From Tricholoma matsutake (Eukaryota; Basidiomycota; Agaricomycetes; Agaricales; Tricholomataceae), in assembly GCA_026075535.2 (NCBI GenBank), contig AP026550.1, forward strand, positions 3,472,001 through 3,536,000: 64,000 nucleotides of DNA, written 5' to 3'. The notes below the pieces were generated by a model. That model did not search any database, was not told where the DNA came from, and worked only from the letters and a program-made list of their open reading frames with translations. Positions 31,390 to 44,456 of the stretch are shown one piece after another (position 1 is the first letter of the stretch; every line of letters begins with the position of its first letter). Position numbers and translations under genes: made by a program.

Positions 31390-31937
31390 TCAAACTAAAG
31401 ATGCATTATGCGAACCTAAGCGACGCCGCTCATAGAAAAGGTCAGTCCTGCTAGCGCCAAGATTAACAATCTTGGGACAGCCATCACGATCCTTTTCAAG
31501 TCGTGTACACTCGGCACAGTAATACGCGTCGGAGATTCCTTCAAAGTGAGTAAGTCTTCGAAAAAGGTAGACGACAGATCCAGCTTACCAGGGGAGCCAC
31601 AGATTATACATCGACCACCGTAAGTACCAAAGTTGCATTCATCGCAAATCCGCACCAGAGTTTCGGGTCTCACGTACGAATCACAGACGGGGCTAAAACC
31701 GGTGAAGTCAGCATAGAGTGCAAAACAGAACAAACACAGCGCACCATTTGCCGTCACATTTCTCACAAAGGCGACCAATTGCTAACACAATGAGCTCAGT
31801 GTAACTTCTTAAGTTGTGATAGAATGACTTGCCGATGCCTGGTTGACGCCTACACATGATTAAATCTGGAAGCAGAGATGATCAGCTTTCTCATAATGCC
31901 ATGTTTGATTCTACCAACCGGGATGGTGCTTCGACAT
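31390..31937 (-). CDS. RDS3: PHF5A/Rds3-type U2 snRNP splicing factor
   Basis: Five exons: 31937-31919, 31865-31833, 31781-31745, 31692-31589 and 31538-31390. The total is 342 nt, in frame, 113 residues. The protein is the very conserved Cys-rich PHF5 fold: [20 protein letters not shown], then [36 protein letters not shown] and [20 protein letters not shown]. The family is a core SF3b subunit holding U2 snRNP at the branch site. Intron 2 has a GC donor (GCAAGT); using the nearby GT would shift the frame. The gene converges on the PB1/ZZ gene, with 120 bases between stops. Confidence 0.93.
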
Positions 31938-32150
31938 GATAGTAAACGATGACGAAGATGATGAGTCCAAGTATGCCGATTGGTCAGCGGATGACCCCCG
32001 AGCTGAGATTGAAATTTGTTTTCTCTCGCAAATGTGACATGATGATGTATAAAAAAATAGTCAGCATTCACGAATTTTCTATGTATGTATTGACACAAGA
32101 ACAAGAATACAGTCCAATCAAAGGTTGTGAGAAAGGAAATGAATCCGTAA

Positions 32151-35100
32151 TTAGGACAAATGGAAACTGCCTACACCCTCCTGAATAGCAATGCGCAATT
32201 TTTCTCCCATGACAGCTTTCGAGCTGTATTCCGGCAATTTCAGATAATTCACGCACGTCATCACGCTTGGGAGATAGTCGTCTGCCGTAAGAGGAGCTTC
32301 GTGAGGTTTACGTACTACTGTCAGTAGCGGGTTTAGGCCACGGAAACCTGATTATCACGATAAATAATATGTGAATCATCTTGAGCACGATACATACCGC
32401 CTATGGGCAATTTAGGACTGCCCGTGATGAACTGCAAGAAGGCACGACGCATTGGAGAATCGTAGTTTGACATAATCTCAACAAGGTCACGGATTGCTCG
32501 GCTTTCAACATGGAATCCGTGGTCTGCCTTCAGGACCTCCACCAGGGCTGAGGAAAAACCGGTGAGGGCGCAAGCAAGCAAAGACGATTGAATTTTACTT
32601 TCGGTACTCCAATCTTCCTCCGAATTGCCAAAGAGCATCACTAGCTCGTCCGCTGAAAACGCCTGGAGATCCGTTATAGGAAACACCTTGGAAAAGCCAT
32701 CCTTGAAAGCCTTGGCCTGGATCTGGGCACCCGTCCCAAGGATAGCATCCAGAACTTCGTGAATGTAGTCATCAACATTCTCCATCGTGACAGCAATATC
32801 TCTTCCACCGGGCTGCATAGCAATCAAGGTAAGGTCATCGACTTGGAGTCATCGCTACACGACACGTACTCGTAATTCAATATCATACCCGGGAATGGTG
32901 TAGTCGAGTGCTAAATCTTCTATGGCAACTGATTCAACCATTACAACTTTGCGTAGAAGCTGTGCGTTCGGGTACAATAAGCGTTCGGATCGCATGTCGA
33001 ACGCTCACGCCGCCTACCTTGTCATTTTGTGCTTGTTTCTGTCCAGCTACAATGTTTTGGATCTTGGTGATGGAATTGGCAAGGTCCATGTCGACAAGCT
33101 ATCGAGTAATGAGCGACCGTTCCTATAGCATAAACTTATGAACGCACTTTCAACGAAGCAATAGTGAGCGGAACTTCTTCGCCGAGAATCTGTTTGAGGA
33201 AGATTTTGTTGAAAGTTAAGTCGATGATGCGCGAATCAAGCATGGCCTTTGCCACAAATTGTCCGATCACCCGTAGGATATGAGTCCGCTTCCTGCAGGA
33301 AAAGTCAGTGAAAATGCCAGGAGAAAGTAGCAACAAACTGACTGTCCGCCATCACTGGCAATATCTTCGCGACTGAGAGGCGCAGGGTACAGCCCACTGG
33401 GGTGGCTGACATAAGGAGTAGAGCTCGTAGCATCCGAGTCTCGCCATATCTTGAGGTCTTTGCGCGCAAACTCTCTGGACACTAACGAGTAAAATTCCAA
33501 GGTAGGTCCCAGCCCAGTACCAACTTCTTCGAAATATTCGACCTCGAGGATTGATGATGACGATCCATACAGCTCGAAAACTTTCACCGCTGACTCTAAT
33601 ATATGTTTCCGCGAAATCCTGACTTTCTGCCTCTGTAGACGCCCAAGGAAACCGATGCCTTCATCCCGGCGAGAATGGTCCTGAGCACGACCTTGTTGAC
33701 TTTGCCACTTCAAGATGAGGCGAGCGTAGCCAAACGAGGTAGATTGAAGGAAATTGTAGCGAGTAGCGAAGGGAAACACGAACGGAAAGTGCTGTGGCAA
33801 GTCCAAAGCCCAATCAGGTAGGCAAGAGCTAGAATGGCCTTAGTTCAACTCGAAGAAATACTTGTGGAAAAAGAAATTACCTTGCTACAATCATGGGCTC
33901 TTCTAGTTGACGTGTCAATTTCGCCGTAAGTTTGTTGTTGACAAACGCCGAATCAGGCAAGTTACGTTTCTCTCCAGAAAAGACTGAACGTTCCGCTTCA
34001 AGTGTATTCAGCTGATATAAAACTCGAAGCAAGCGTAATATTTTGGCAGGGGGTGCATCTTCTGCAAGAGAAGAAAGACCAGGGCTTGGAGAGCGGTTCC
34101 GTGTGCCGTTTTCTAGGCCATCCGTACGTGCTATAGCAGGCACAAGATTGAGTATACCAAAAGGCAGAAGCGACATATAACGTACAATCCGAAGACGGAA
34201 TGGGACCAGTAACTTTCTTGAACTTGATAGTATACACTCCTTGCCAGATCAGACTAGGCGGTAATGCACCTGTCTTCTTCCGCATCTCGTGTTGATGAAT
34301 CGCTCCATATATCGTTAAATCCAAGGGTAAAGCCTGGTCGTCCATAGAGAATTCAAGGTGCCAATCCGTAGGTTTCGCTTTGAGAGCAGCAGCATAAGAC
34401 GCTTTAGAAGACGTTGAATTACGAGTCAATGAAATCGCAGGTCCCTCTTTAGACGGTGTGTTGGGAGTTGCTACTCTAGTGCCATCTGGAGTTTGGGCTT
34501 CGACTTTTGATCCATCTAAGAAGGGTCAAAATGTAACTCGGAGTTTAGAAGTACTGAAGTGCTGACCTTCGACAACTGAGAGCGTAACTGTTTTATCTGA
34601 CACGGAGTTATCAGGGTCAACTTCATCGTCAAACATGTCCGCGTCGATCTCATCATCAGTGAATTCGGCTTCAAGTCCTGTATCAACAACCGTGCCGCTC
34701 GGGGTTGTTTCCATAGTGGACGGTGCAGCTCCCGGTGTGGACACAGTCATTTCCAATGTCGCTGACGTCGCAGCAGGAGAATCTGTGCTTGGAACAGCTC
34801 CACCAGCGGGGGAACTTGCATTCTTAGCACTCAGTCGTTGACTACGGCGTCGTACAACTGTTGGCGCAGAGCCTGAGACTGAAGCAGATGAACTGTTCTC
34901 CACCAGAGCGGCGGAAGGTTTAGCAGCTTGAGCATCGCCAATGCCGCTTCGTGAAGTCGACGCGCTTGCTGCCAACGCCGCCAACATTCCAGACAAACGG
35001 GAACCGCTATTTAGTAATCCCGCAACACGAGGATGTAAATAGTCGTGTAATGCTTGAAAGGTGGCAATCGCGTGAATAGAGACAATGATGTTGTGCAGAT

Positions 35101-38100
35101 TACGAGGGACATCCGATTCGTCCTCGCCCGCAACAAGTCGTAAGCGCAGCTGGCGTGCCAACAGAGACGGGGAGCTGCGCTTTGATTCTGGGGAGGAGAC
35201 GGTCAAAAATTGTCCAAACGGTCAAAAACTGGCTCGACAGACCATCACTGCTTTGAGCCACGGTGATGACTTCGAACGACTCCATTCTTGTAAGGCTCTC
35301 TTGCAATTTCTTTACCAAGGTCGCGAAAGGAGTTTGTCCACTGCTTAGAGACTTCATTCGACGGCATCCGAAAGCTTCTAGCAGCATCTCTTTGCGCCTT
35401 TTGAGTTTGGCTATATGTAAAGAAGCACCATAAGGATATGCCAAAATATTGACGAGAAGGAACTTTACGAATTCGATCTTGATCCGTTGCGAATTGTAAC
35501 AACCCATCTACAACGCCGCTCTGCAAAAGCTCGAAACTTGAAACAGAGGTATGAGGTGATGCAAAGAGTTCAGCAAGTTCACGGAGAGCCTCTGACAACT
35601 CCTTCTCCGTTGCGTTCGAAGCTGATATCCGAGAAACCAGAAGACGAAGAGCCTCAAACGCATTGTCCTCTTCAGCATTATTATCGTTAGACAGGTGCTT
35701 AAATTGAATCACTCGAGCACGCAGAGTGATAGCATCTTCAGGTTCGAGAGATAGAGAAGTGAGCTTCTTGAAACCAGGGATCGACGCGCCGGAGACCGGG
35801 GGAACAGGTGGAACGCTTCCGGATTCTGATGCAGAGGCCTCAGAGGATTCTTTGTCCTTGTCCTTCGATTTGGCTGACGTAATAGACCTCTCAGCCAGGA
35901 CTTCAACCTCATGGAATACACCTTCCCTGCGGAAGGCCGGCTTGTATAGGGCAGGAACTTTTACTAAAAGCAAGTCAACCAATTGCAGAGCACCGATGAC
36001 AAGCGAAGGATGATCTTTAGATGACAGGATGGACGACGCAAAACTCGCCACGGGAACAAACTGAGCAGACTATGAGACATATTAGGACAGTAGAATGCCA
36101 GCAGCTTACCGTCAGTACTCGTTTCAGCCCATCACCATCCAGGAAACTGACTGCCTTCAGCAACCCAGTCAAGGTCTTAACTCTTACCGGGGTGATGACG
36201 CTTGCGGCGTAAACGTCGATGAGAATAGGGACTATAAGCTGCATGAAACGCCCAACTACTGTCGGCTTCGAGCGTAATAGCTCTGTGCGATCCGGTGAGG
36301 CTGATATAGCAACATTAGCACTTGAATCCTCCACGATATCCGGAGTGTGACTTTCGGCAGGTCCAACATCAGGAGATGGCTCATCTGCAGGTACACTAAG
36401 CATCATGGCTGCAAGAAGAGGTGCTTGAGCTGCTTGACGTGCAGCCGCCCTGTCAGCCTTGGCTTTCGCCTTGACCATACGCGCTAACGATTTCTCGGTA
36501 TATCCTTTGTGGTCGAAAATACCATCTTGTGGGAATGTTGGTCACTGCAAAGACAGAAGAAGCGAAAAGCGTACCTTTAGGCAAAGGAGGCATTAGTTCT
36601 GAGACAAGACTCAAAGCTTCTTCAACTTGATCTTTAGGTCGGTGTGCTAAATTCTCCATAACAGTCATGTCAGCAAGGCCTCCCCCCAAACCTTGCCCTT
36701 CTCCAGCGCCGCCCTGCTCTTCGCCATTTTCATGGGCTGAAGGCAAAACTCCCGTCAGTATCTGGTGCAGAGTATCAACAACACCGGCCTCTAGAAGTGT
36801 CACGGTGATTTTTGGACTAGCCCTTGCTGAGGTAGCCAGGGCACGCAAGAGCAACGTGTAAGTGTTAGGCGCGATGAGTGGCGAGCCACCAGCTGGCAGC
36901 AAAAGCTGATTGACGGCTCTGATAAGGTCAACATCGACCAGGGTCTCGAGATTTTCCGTAGATGCACGGTGATACGAATCGATAACGCGAATAACACAGA
37001 GACACGCAAACTCCACCAAGCGTTGATCAGAGTACGCCAAACAGTTACGAATGATAGGCCACACGCCCCGAATCATCGGAAAGTGTTCAGATGCGACGTT
37101 GCGGCAACAATTGGATGCAGCTTGAAGAGCTGTCCGTTGCACTGCAATGGAGAAGAAATCCAAATAATTCAGGAGAGCAGCAAGCCCGCCTTCGCGGACA
37201 ATTGAACTCGGAAATTCCTCAGATATCTTTTCCATGGTCTAAAACCAGTTTGGGTGAATTTATATGCCAGTGAGAGTCCACTCCAAAACTCACGCTTAAT
37301 GTTTGCTCTGCGAGATCAATGTATGAAATCTCAATCAGTTTGCTGCAGAGGACGGGGATGGCACCATGGTAAACAACAGTGTGCGCAACACCAGGGAGCG
37401 CTTCCATTAAATTTGCCAGGCATCGGCAAGCGAGGACCTGCGCTTCAAGATTGTCGTCGCCCTGGTAAGTGTTTCCAGTACTCAGAGCAAGCGCAGCTGC
37501 AAGTGCAGCATCTTCGTCTTGTTCCGGTGAATCATCGTCCCCTTCCTCATCTTCATCTTCATCGGCCCCGCGTCCGCCAAGGATCTTGACAAGTTCCCTC
37601 ACGAACTGTTCCACTTGGAAGGAACCGGCTAGCGTATCCTCAGTGCTTATGCTGAGCAATTCGCTGAGCTCCTGCAGTGTAACAAGACGCGTAGTGGGGT
37701 CTGCAGTGGTCTTGATGTTATTCAACATGGTCTTGAGACGAGATGACAGGGACATCATGTATGAGCCAAATTGCCGATAGTCGCCAAAGATAGCCATGGC
37801 CGACGTTTCGTCCATGCCCCCCGGAATGGGAGGCCCACTGGCCACGGACGAGATACCTCGATCGCCTTCATCCTCACCCTCGCCCTCGCCGTCGTCCCCG
37901 TCGTCCCCGTCGTCATCATCGCCATCATCGTCAGCTCCTGCATTTTGTTGTTCCCCATCATGACATTCATTCTGAGTTCCACTTTCCTCCGCCATATTCT
38001 CATTCACCTGCTGTTCGAAGTCGGTGTCTTCGTGTTTGTATGCTGCATCCAGCATCTCCACATCTTCGTCTTCCAGCCGAGACGAGCTTGCAGCTGAGAT

Positions 38101-38792
38101 CTTATTCTTCAGCGTCATCTTGTCTTTGGCAGCGGATACTCTATAATCCGATGGTGAGAACAAGATCCGTACATTAGGAATAAAATCTCACCGGCTCTTT
38201 CGAGGCATTTCAAGGATTTCTGTTAAGGTGGTGTTTGATCGAAGAGAGTAAGAAGTTCTGGGACGCTTGGTAGACGGGCCTGCAGATTCGTCGTCGGAAG
38301 AAGGTTCAGGAACAGCGCGTTTCTTCCCTTTAGGATCTTGCACGGGTTCGTCGATAGTTAAGGGTGAAGAAGCAGGCAGGATACTTCGACGGGCTCTACA
38401 TCGTACATGTTGATCAATTCAGTAATGCACAGGTAGCAATCGATCAACTACCGTTTATTGGAACGATTGGCAGTCTCGTCAGGGCTTTCGTTAGTTTTCG
38501 CTTTGCCTACAACAGCTTCACGAGAGCGTTTAGATCTTGGAGTAGCTCGGATTGCACGGGAAGCGACGGGATCTGGTGATAGCGTTACTGTGGATGATGA
38601 GGATTGTTCTGGGTTAGTCGAGTCACGTTCCTTTCCCTTGCCTTTTGCTTGGGATTTCTGTTTTGCTGCTTTGACCCTTGCACTTGTACGCAAGGCCCGA
38701 TAATCTGCGGCGGTTGTTGAAAAGTCTAGGTCGGATGTCGGTGCACTGGCGCTAGTGGTGGCTTCTTGATTATGGATTGGTTGTAAGTCCAT
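32151..38792 (-). CDS. UFD4: HECT E3 ubiquitin ligase, Ufd4/TRIP12 type
   Basis: This is a 6.6-kb gene of about 14 or more exons from ATG 38792 ([11 protein letters not shown]). A basic, disordered N-terminus is followed by an acidic run of Asp/Gly/Glu near 37.9 kb. An armadillo-repeat block starts [20 protein letters not shown] (about 37.8-36.5 kb), with [24 protein letters not shown] continuation. The C-terminal HECT domain runs from about 33.8 kb. The HECT start ([19 protein letters not shown]) and the end ([19 protein letters not shown]) are typical of TRIP12/Ufd4, and the catalytic Cys is encoded at about 32253-32255. The stop is at 32151. Ufd4 builds ubiquitin chains in the ubiquitin-fusion-degradation and N-degron pathways. 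It appears intact; exact splice sites were not all fixed. Confidence 0.9.
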
Positions 38793-38993
38793 TTAGTACA
38801 TGCTCCCAGCCATCTATTCTGGACTCTGAGCGTCGAAAGAGGACACAGACCTCAAGTCTGTTACAGTTGTGGAAAGAGCGAGCTGCACAGAAATACCCTA
38901 ACACAATCTTGTCTTATATAAGCAAAGTGGCGTATGCTCGCTCATTGTCAATTTCGCTATCAACTAATTATTAAGACTGTTGTTCTAGTTTTG

Positions 38994-40957
38994 TTATGAA
39001 TCACAATATTCTCGTAAGATCTCTTCGACACTTTGAACAAACACAGCCGAAATCTTCTCAATCTGCTCCCTCGTTACGTTGAAAGCGGGAGCAAGAATTA
39101 TGTGGTCTCCTTTTGTTCCCTCCAAGTTTGACCCTCCAGTCATACCCATCACACTCACGCCGTTGTCTAGCGCACGATGTTGTACAAGCATTGCAAAATT
39201 ATTACCTCCGAAGTTCAAACCGGAGGCATCGCTGAAGTCGAATTCGACAGCCCAAAAGCCACCGCCTCCACGAATATCAAACGTGAAAGGTGCAGCAAGC
39301 GCATTAGGGCCTCGAAGGCCCTCATTAAGCAATTTTTCTACGATAGATCCAGTTCAAGAACATAAGATTGCCCAAAAACCCGCACCTAGGTATGCCCCCT
39401 GAAGACGGATATTTTCAAGAAGATTTTCAGACGCGATGACTTCTTGAACCGCTAGCGCAGCCGCGCACGCGAGGGGCTGGCCCTAGATAGACGCATCAAT
39501 CCATTAGTATGGATATACTCCCGGGTCAGACGAAATGATACCTGATATGTGTGACCATGTTTCCAGATGCCCGAGTTAGCGCGAATCCCATCTGCGACTC
39601 TTTTAGACATAAGGATGGCGCCTATTGGAGCATATCTGCACCAAATAGTAACTCAAATACACTAAAATGAGCACTTGTGTGCTCACCCGCCTCCGAGACC
39701 CTTGGCAACGGCTTGAAGATCAGGCTGTATCAGAAGATGTCACGCAATGTCCGCTATACTTCGAAGATGATAACTCGCATGAACGCTATCTCCAAATGAC
39801 TCCCAGCCATGTAAAGTGCCCATTCCTGAAAAAATATGCTCAATGTAGAGCTGGATGGCCTGGTCATTGAGCACGTACGGCCCATTCCGCTCATGACCTG
39901 TCAAAGCACATACGTCACTAAATTTATAGGCAAGAGTAGGCAAGAGTATAGACAAACCTCGTCAAGCATGAACAAGGCGCCATATTTGTCACAGACAGAT
40001 TTCATAGCTTTCGGCAAATGAATAAATAGAAGAAATAATTGGCTCGCAGGCACGATATACTACCTTTGAAATACCCCTTCGGAGCAGGGACGACACCCGT
40101 CGTTGTTCCTACAACGGTCTCGGCAACGACTATATTTCCATTGCCAAGATGCTCGAAAACAGTCCGAAGAGCACTCACATCCAATAACAGTATTGGGGCC
40201 CAGGGCAATAAATTTATCTTCCAGCTCTTGCCTCAGACGCTCTACGTATTGCTCTTCTGTCTCACCAAGTTTTTGGAAACGTTTTGCATATGCTGGAGAT
40301 ACATGATGGAAGTTCTGATGATCCAAAAATGGCTCGTAAGGACCACGCCGAGCAGGGTGGTGTGCAAGCGAAAGTGTTCCGAGCGAGTTCCCGTGATACG
40401 ATAGCCGGCGTGCAATGAAATTAGTGCGCTGAGGCTGTCCGATTTCACCAAAGTACTACGAGTGCGAATAAGAACCAGATAGCGGATCAACATACAGGTG
40501 ATACCTACCTGGATGGCAAGCTTGATAACACTTTCCATGGCTTCGGTACCTCATCCCAGAAGTCAAAATCGGGTTACAAGATACTTGTAAATCTGAACCA
40601 ACCCCCAGAAACAAATCCACATAATTCAAACGCGCCATTACTGCCAGCAATCAGAACCCTAGCTAATTCCTCTGCTGGTTGATTGGAAAGCAGCACGTTG
40701 TAAACATCTGAAATATTGTAAACATGTAGCTGGCATGTAAAACGTGGATGCATACACGACATCTTGTCCACTTGATCCTTGATCGCTTGCAACACTTTGG
40801 GATGATTGTTCCCGATGCACGCAACAGCAGCGCCTCCTACGGCGTCTATGATTCTTCGGCCATCTTCTAGATCAATATAGATACCCTCGGCCCGTGCAGC
40901 CACTGGGGGAGCAAATGGTATCCTGTGGAGGATGGCAGTGGTTTTCTGGGTACTCAT
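38994..40957 (-). CDS. Class III PLP-dependent aminotransferase
   Basis: The start is the ATG at 40957 (MSTQKTTAILHRIPFAPPV). Upstream in-frame codons are not ATG. The chain shows EGIYIDLEDGRRIIDAVGGAAV, GNNHPKVLQAI, FIALGPNTVIG, VAETVVGTTTGVVP and, near 39700, AVAKGLGGG with the Schiff-base Lys. It ends with NVTREQIEKISAVFVQSVEEIL to the stop at 38994. About eight introns are needed. This is the class III fold (ornithine/GABA/beta-alanine aminotransferase group), about 450 residues. The amino donor is not predictable. The gene is divergent from PSO2 across about 700 bases. Confidence 0.82.
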
Positions 40958-41652
40958 GAACGATCGTTCTGAAGCAAAACGACTGATCAACGAGCTATTT
41001 ATCAAAATAGGTGCAATCTATGACCCACATGAGATGGTAGACGTGGGAGGATCAGAGCGTCCAAGTATCGCGAATGACTACCTTACAACGTAGCTATCAG
41101 AGGAAGAAGCCCCAGTATCAGGTCCTGGGACATCAAAGTGGAAAGAGGATCCACGGGTTCTCATACGATTCAGGAGAGTGGCCTCGACAAATGTACTTCG
41201 AAATCAACTCGGTCGTTTGCTAAAATGGCTGCTAGCTGCGACTGTACATACTGGTGTCGGTCGTATAATATTTACCTGCTCGTTCAATAAGCTTTAGTGA
41301 CGTTAATTCACAAGCAGAATACGTGCCTGAGAAACTCCCACTGTTATTAAGAATTTAGTTCACAGGAGGAACATAAGTAGTGCCATGTATCGAATGTGGT
41401 TGAAAGAATCTGTAACGTAAGCTTAAGGAGATCAGGAAATATTCTCACGCTGGGAAGCATACTTTTGTGATGTCCATGCGCACCTGCGCGTGTACGAGGG
41501 CTCTTGAGTGTCAGGAGTTTGGCAGGAATCGTGAAGAAGTAAGATTCTCGTTTTCCCGGGGTAAGTAGTAGGTACTTAAGTATACTGGGCCGATCGCCTT
41601 GAGACCAAATTTGAAGACAAACTCCGAATCAACTGAATGTTTTCCTTGCAAC
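40958..41652. other. Divergent intergenic region between aminotransferase and PSO2
   Basis: This 695-base stretch should hold both promoters. On the minus strand at about 41220-41085 an exon-like open stretch reads STFVEATLLNRMRTRGSSFHFDVPG and is followed by GTAGTC. It could be a leftover or a small upstream exon. No RNA gene or repeat was recognised. Confidence 0.4.
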
Positions 41653-44338
41653 ATGGGACCGTTTAAGAAGAAACAGATACCTCGTTCGACCGCCACTTTG
41701 CATGATTTCTTCAATCCTGCTACCGCTCCCTTGGAAAACCGAAAGAGTAACACTCTAGCTGCACCTGCACGGACTAAATTCAAAGGAACGCGTAGCGAGG
41801 GGGCGGTTTCAGCTCAGGACATCATAGTCATTGACTCTGATTCTGACGATGCGCCTGGTGTCTCACAGATCCAAGGAGTTCAGGGGACGAAAAGGCGACG
41901 CCTAAGTGGGAGCTCCGACGAAGTCGAGTTCGTTGATCAAGTTCAACCATCCAAGAATACGACTCAGGCAAGCAAAAGGTCAACGAAACCTGGAAGCAAA
42001 GATAATTTGCACAAAGTTTCTACCAAGAACCCTTTCACTCCTGACAAAGTCGTATCTGCTGAATCGACCAGTGTATTGACCTCCAATACCGCTTCATGTC
42101 CCCCAGAACTCCTGTTTCCTTCCTTTGGGAACCCATCGTTACTGTTTCCTACAACAGCATATCCTCCCTTGTCAGCTGCATCTTCTACACCTCTATCATT
42201 TGGTTCTCCGACATTGTTATCAAGCACAGACGACCAAATTTTGGCATGTCCTTCCCAAGTGCCAGATGTCCAAAACTTCATCCCCAATGGTGACCTCTCA
42301 AAGATCGACTTTGAGTTTTCAACTAACATTCTTGATGACGACTGGGGAATGGGCGACGACGAAGTACCTTTAGAGCATTTAGTCGATGACGAGGGAGACG
42401 ATGTTGATGATCTCACTATTTCCTCTCCATTAGATTCATCTGGTCCTGTTCCATCGTGCGTTTCTGGGAGTGCGAACATATCGCAAACTGCAAGTAACTT
42501 CACGCAGGTTCTGCCACGAAGCTCATTATTTGCTTAGGATATGAAAGCAGGCCCTAGTGACTGTCTAAATTCAACCGCTGAAGGGACAACTTCCAATCCG
42601 TTCCGACCTTTGATTTCGCTTTCGACTCCTCAAGTTCACGGACCTTTACGACTGATGAGTTGTGATGGGAAGACCAAGGACAGTGCAAGTAATGCCTTCT
42701 CCGTTCTCATGTCATCCCATAAAGAGAACGAAGCTTGGAGAGAGGCGTCAGTGGTTGAAGACCGTAACTTCCACCCTTCAAAAAGTAATGGGGGTCGTCG
42801 AAAAGCTCCCTTTTACAAAGTCTTGCAAGGGATGCCGATTGCTGTAGATGCGTTCCGTTACGGTACTATACCCAGTGTCACTGCATACTTTTTGACGTGC
42901 GTTTTATAACTTGAAATTTGATCTACTATAGTGCTGAGCCACCCTACAGACATGCCCATTCTGATCATTACACAAACCTCTCTTCTAACTGGAAGAGCGG
43001 CCCCATTTACTGCTCTGAGTGCACAGCTAACCTGATAATCCATATGTTGGCTGTCGATCGAAAATGGGTTCATCCCTTGCCTATGGACGTCCCCACCGTC
43101 ATCCCGAATACGAGCGGCGTGACAGTTACCCTTATCGAAGCCAATCATTGTCCAGGGTCATGTTTGTTCTACTTCGAAGGACCACAGACTGTGAACGCTG
43201 GGGACAGTGCGTTTAAGTCTCTGTTCGTAGGATCTTCAAAGACATTCAGATATCTTCATTGCGGCGATTTTCGCGCATCTCCTCGACATATCCAACATCC
43301 TGCAGTCAAAGGGAAGAGAATCGACCATGTGTATCTTGATACGACATACCTGGACTCTAAAGTTATTTATTCTGTTCCACGTTACCACAGGTGCTGATGT
43401 TACATGTTCACAGTATACGTTCCCCCCTCAACCGCTCGTCATATCTGCGTGCGCGGATCTTGCCCAAAGGATATCCTCCGGATACTCCACTGGTCACAAC
43501 ACGCCCACTATGGACTCGTGGATGATCCCAAATGGAGATTCTTCAAGGGACAAGGCCAAAAGAAACAAGATACTGATGGTCATCGGGTGTGTGTCACTCA
43601 AGTTTGCCATTAAATGTAGTCTCATTTCTGCCAGTACCTATTCGATTGGGAAGGAACGTATCGTTAAAGGTATTTTATATGTTGTACGCCTTTCAATTTG
43701 AACGCTGACATCTGGGAGTCACAGCGGTTGCTCATGCCTTGCAATCTAAAGTATATTGCGATGCTCGAAAAAGAGCGATTCTCCTCTGTCAAGCTGACCC
43801 AGAACTTGACGCTCTACTGACTTCAGATCCGCTGGTCGCCCGCGTCCATCTCGTCCCGCTTGGAGTCATTACTTCCGATAAGCTCAAGACCTACGTGGAG
43901 CGCTTCAAAGGTCATTTTACCAAGGTGGTAGGGTTTAGACCGACTGGCTGGACGTTAGTCACTGTATTTCCACTGTGGGCCCGATTGACGGTTTTTATCA
44001 GTTATAGTCCACCAGTAGGTACAGACCAGCTGCCTCCTGTCTCATCAATCATTTCACCTTCCAACTATAAATCCTTCACCTATGCAAACCTCCACCCAGC
44101 GCGGAGTTCTACACCTTCATTGCAGCTCTTCCCGGTCCCATACTCAGAACACTCTTCATTTTTCGAGTTGACATGCTTTGCAATGTCATTTAACTGGGGT
44201 AAGATGATTGCTACAGTTAATGTTGGCAGCGAAAGTTCCAGAGGAAGGATGGCAAAGTGGGTTGCGAAATGGGAAGCAGAGAGAAAAAAACGGGGTAAAG
44301 ATATACTTGTAGCACCAAGGGATCCTGACTACTGGTGA
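41653..44338 (+). CDS. PSO2: DNA interstrand-crosslink repair nuclease, Pso2/SNM1 family
   Basis: It starts at the ATG at 41653 (MGPFKKKQIPRSTATLHDFF); TLHDFF resembles a PCNA-binding box. A long acidic, disordered region follows. The metallo-beta-lactamase core comes next: YFLT then, across a 53-nt intron (42897-42949), HAHSDHYTNL, the metal-binding HxHxDH motif. Further on are GPIYCSECTANLI, ANHCPGSCLFYFEG, YLHCGDFRASP and HVYLDTTYLD. The C-terminal DRMBL part has YTFPPQPLVISACADL and YSIGKERIVK, ending VPYSEHSSFFEL and APRDPDYW (stop 44338). Pso2 is a 5' exonuclease acting on crosslinked DNA. Several introns are needed; the junction near 42510-42538 is ambiguous. Confidence 0.9.
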
Positions 44339-44456
44339 CGAAAATGTATGGCCTATGTTGGATGTCATGATATATGCATGAGTTTTTTTTTTGCATCAGA
44401 GTTCAACAGCATATAAAACATGTCATAAGATGAGCGAATCCCAGTGGCCATATCTA

